A stretch of DNA of 45,649 nucleotides, taken from assembly GCA_903917705.1 (NCBI GenBank), contig CAIXBQ010000060.1, forward strand, positions 1-45,649. Direction: 5' to 3'. Shown here piece after piece: positions 43,751 through 45,649 of the stretch. The stretch's first letter is position 1, and every line of letters starts with the position of its first letter. This DNA is from an uncultured Verrucomicrobia subdivision 3 bacterium (lineage in GTDB: Bacteria; Verrucomicrobiota; Verrucomicrobiia; Limisphaerales; UBA11358). Under the pieces are notes generated by a model that had not been told where the DNA came from, made no database searches, and saw nothing but the letters and a program-made list of their open reading frames with translations. The position numbers and the translations under genes were made by a program.

Positions 43751-45334
43751 ATGGAACTCAAACGCAGCCACCAGATCGCCGCCGGCCTGCTTGCCGGCGC
43801 GTGGCTGCTCGTCGTCGGCTGGCAGGTGGAGGAACATCTGAGCGTCGTCGCCGCCGCCAAGTCCGACCTCCGCAATCGGTCCCATGAAATCGCCAGCACC
43901 CTGAGTGCCGTCACCCGCGCTCTCCGGTTCCGCGGTGCGATTTTTCAGGAGCGATTGGAACCTGTCCTGAACGAGCTGGTCAACAATCGCACCAACGCGC
44001 TGGTCAAAACCGGCGGCCTGCTCGCCGTCAGCCTGCTCAACACCGAGGGTGATCCCGTCGTCTCCGTCGGCAGCACCAATCTGCTCGTCCGCGAAACCAC
44101 CGGCGAACGCGAGCGCTGGACCGGCGGCTTCGTCACCTTTGTCCTGCCGGTTGAGGGCGCCAGCGTCAATCTTGAAGGCGCCACCAATCCCGCCACTGTC
44201 GTTATTCCCCCGTTTCGCAGCTACACCAACGGCCCGTCGCGGGGGCGTGATTTCTCGCGCCGTGAACCGCGGCCGGGCGAAACCAATTTCCCCGGCCCCG
44301 GCGATTTTTCCGCCACTAATTTCCCGCCGCCGCCCACCAACGCCGCCGGCGAAATGGAGCCGCCGCCGCCCAACGACGGCGGCCGCCCGCCTGAGGCCGG
44401 TGACCGTCCCCGCGGCGGTGGCCATCGCCCGCCGTGGATGCGCGGGATGTCCGAAACCGACTTCAAGGCGCTCATCGCCAAGCGCGAGGTCCATGGCCTG
44501 GTGCTGGTCATGTCCACCGAAACCTTCCGCGCCGTCGGCAACAGCGACCTGTGGCTGCGCTTGATGATCGGCTTTTTTGCCGGCATCTCCGCTCTCGGTG
44601 CGGCTTTGGCCTGGCGCAACATGGGGAAGACGGCGGAATTGCAGATCCGCCTCGTCCGCGCGAGTGAGCTGAACTCGCATCTGAAGGAATTGAACCTGGC
44701 CGCCGCCGGCTTGGCCCATGAGACGCGCAACCCGCTCAACCTCATCCGCGGGCAGGCGCAGATGATTGCTAGGCTGCCCGAGGCCGCGCCGGAGGTCCGC
44801 GAGAAGTCCAGGATCATCGTGGACGAGACCGACAAGGTTACCGCGCAGCTGACCGAGTTTATCAACTATTCCCGCCCGCGCGAAGTGCGCCGGACGAAGG
44901 TGGCGCTCATTGCCGCCGGTCAGGAAATTGTCCGCACGCTCGGCTTTGATCTGGAGGAAAAGAAACTGCGCGTGGAAGTGGTTGGCGACCCGCTGGCCAT
45001 TGAGGCCGACGAGCAATTGCTGCGGCAGGTGCTGTTCAACCTGCTCATCAATGCGACGCAGGCGGTGGGCGTGGGCGGTCAGATCACCATGGAGGTGCGC
45101 CGTGCGAGCGCCGCCGCCGCGGTGCTGGAAATACGCGATGACGGCCCCGGCGTGCCGGCGGCGAACCGGCTGGAGGTCTTCAAGCCCTACTTCACCACGC
45201 ACCAGAAGGGGACGGGTCTGGGCTTGGCGGTGGTTCAGCAGATTGTGCTCGCGCACGGCTGGGAAATCGCGTGCCTGCCCAACGAGCCTCGCGGTGCCAT
45301 CTTCCGTCTCACGCACCTGAAAATCTCCGCCTGA
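43751..45334 (+). CDS. NtrB-like membrane histidine kinase
   Basis: This 527-residue kinase has an N-terminal helix (QIAAGLLAGAWLLVVGWQVE). A periplasmic part of about 240 residues contains an unusual Pro/Gly/Asn-rich region (about 155-235). A second helix (LWLRLMIGFFAGISALGAAL) precedes the catalytic part. The HisKA motif is GLAHETRNPLNLIRG with H323, followed by LLINATQA (N-box), RDDGPGVP (G1) and GTGLGLAVVQQI (G2). H-E-T-R-N-P-L and a simple HATPase are typical of NtrB/AtoS-type partners of sigma-54 activators. It starts 21 bp after the secretin gene, so it belongs to the locus. No response regulator is in the window. Confidence 0.88.
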   Translation: MELKRSHQIAAGLLAGAWLLVVGWQVEEHLSVVAAAKSDLRNRSHEIASTLSAVTRALRFRGAIFQERLEPVLNELVNNRTNALVKTGGLLAVSLLNTEGDPVVSVGSTNLLVRETTGERERWTGGFVTFVLPVEGASVNLEGATNPATVVIPPFRSYTNGPSRGRDFSRREPRPGETNFPGPGDFSATNFPPPPTNAAGEMEPPPPNDGGRPPEAGDRPRGGGHRPPWMRGMSETDFKALIAKREVHGLVLVMSTETFRAVGNSDLWLRLMIGFFAGISALGAALAWRNMGKTAELQIRLVRASELNSHLKELNLAAAGLAHETRNPLNLIRGQAQMIARLPEAAPEVREKSRIIVDETDKVTAQLTEFINYSRPREVRRTKVALIAAGQEIVRTLGFDLEEKKLRVEVVGDPLAIEADEQLLRQVLFNLLINATQAVGVGGQITMEVRRASAAAAVLEIRDDGPGVPAANRLEVFKPYFTTHQKGTGLGLAVVQQIVLAHGWEIACLPNEPRGAIFRLTHLKISA

Positions 45335-45365
45335 TCCGTTGTCCGGGCGATTTTGTCTTCCGTCC

Positions 45366-45415
45366 TTAGTTTGGTTCCAGTCGGACGGCTGCAGTTTTTA
45401 TGGAAATGCTCTAAC
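45366..45415. repeat. Second copy of the parC-downstream repeat
   Basis: About 80 percent identical by eye to 829-879, with shared words TCGGACGGCTGCA (one change) and GCTCT. TGTCCGG at 45340-45346 may be the remaining left arm, giving a shortened version of the long inverted repeat. It follows the stop of the histidine kinase. A further heptamer tract (CCTCCGG/CCTCCAG/CCTCTGA) is at about 45444-45463. Confidence 0.55.
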
Positions 45416-45483
45416 AATTCAACTTTGACCCCATCCTTCTGATCCTCCGGCCTCCAGCCTCTGATTTCCGTAGCAGCCGACGT

Positions 45484-45539
45484 AATACCAACTACGCAAA
45501 TAGTCTGGTATAATACCAACTACGCAAATAGTCTGGTAT
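45484..45539. repeat. Tandem 28-bp palindromic repeat at an IS end
   Basis: Two identical 28-bp units lie head to tail (45484-45511 and 45512-45539). Each begins AATACCAACTACG and ends AGTCTGGTAT, so ATACCA and TGGTAT form an inverted repeat, with ACTA/TAGT as an inner pair. The position just before a transposase-like start suggests the terminal inverted repeat of an insertion sequence, present twice. Confidence 0.65.
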
Positions 45540-45568
45540 AAGTTGAGATATGCAGTTAGCGTTGGCGG

Positions 45569-45649
45569 ATGGCAAGACCCCGAGCAAAACTTGATCGTAG
45601 CGGCGAGGCTGACTTGGTCATTCGCCGCCTCCAAACGGAACCTCCTGGG
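45569..45649 (+). mobile_element. Start of a probable transposase gene (IS630-like), cut by the window end
   Basis: ATG at 45569 opens a frame of at least 27 codons running off the edge: MARPRAKLDRSGEADLVIRR then LQTEPPG. A short basic start followed by a helix resembles the beginning of helix-turn-helix transposases such as IS630 types, but too little is visible for a firm family call. The tandem 28-bp unit 29 bp upstream supports an IS end. Confidence 0.45.

Noticed and set aside
42338..45316. Open frame of about 990 codons on the minus strand across the secretin and kinase genes
   Set aside because: Antisense to two proteins with clear signature motifs; composition is typical of a shadow frame.

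Overview
The window looks like a chromosomal segment of a GC-rich Verrucomicrobiota bacterium, probably near the Pedosphaera/Limisphaerales group. This is inferred from gene content: short pseudopilin-like proteins with a C-terminal H-x9-DG motif, a propeller/Y_Y_Y histidine kinase, an autotransporter-associated beta-strand repeat protein, an acyl-carrier-like membrane protein, and a type II secretion locus with PilM/PilN-like assembly proteins. No rRNA, tRNA or CRISPR array was recognised.

Region 1 (1-6922, minus strand) is mostly housekeeping: the 5' part of mreB, parC (topoisomerase IV subunit A), a large secreted zinc metalloprotease with an HExxHxxxxxH site, and a small DUF922-like secreted protease. 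Region 2 (6923-16937, plus strand) is a regulatory and surface module: a membrane sensor kinase, its LuxR-type response regulator, a secreted thioredoxin-like protein, a pseudopilin-like protein and a large beta-strand repeat surface protein. Two copies of an 18-bp operator-like palindrome and one degenerate copy lie before the regulator, thioredoxin and surface-protein genes, suggesting one small regulon.

Region 3 (16938-25700) is an accessory, decaying stretch. It holds a truncated pseudopilin gene, displaced copies of the DUF922 gene start and of the parE 3' end, REP-like palindromes, heptanucleotide repeat tracts, an SseB-like gene, a frameshifted XRE regulator, an AP2-like DNA-binding protein and a leucine-rich-repeat gene pair. 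A broken restriction locus follows, in which three hsdR fragments, a nuclease fragment and a truncated helicase-associated (HA) repeat gene surround an intact seven-repeat HA gene.

Region 4 (25748-31118) carries a secreted esterase, a small secreted protein of unknown function, parE, and an acyl-carrier-like membrane protein. Region 5 (31021-45334, plus strand) is a near-complete type II secretion locus (E, F, G, H, I, J, K, L, M, a C/PilP-like protein, D) ending in an NtrB-like histidine kinase. It is headed by a small glycine-rich secreted protein behind an almost ideal sigma-54 promoter with two upstream dyads. The secretin is divided between two genes, each with its own signal peptide, and the cut falls inside the third periplasmic ring domain. 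The window ends in the left end of an insertion sequence with a duplicated 28-bp palindromic unit.

Tandem heptanucleotide repeats of several different unit sequences recur between genes and also inside reading frames, where they encode the leader regions of two pseudopilins (GspH and GspJ) and the tail of the XRE protein.
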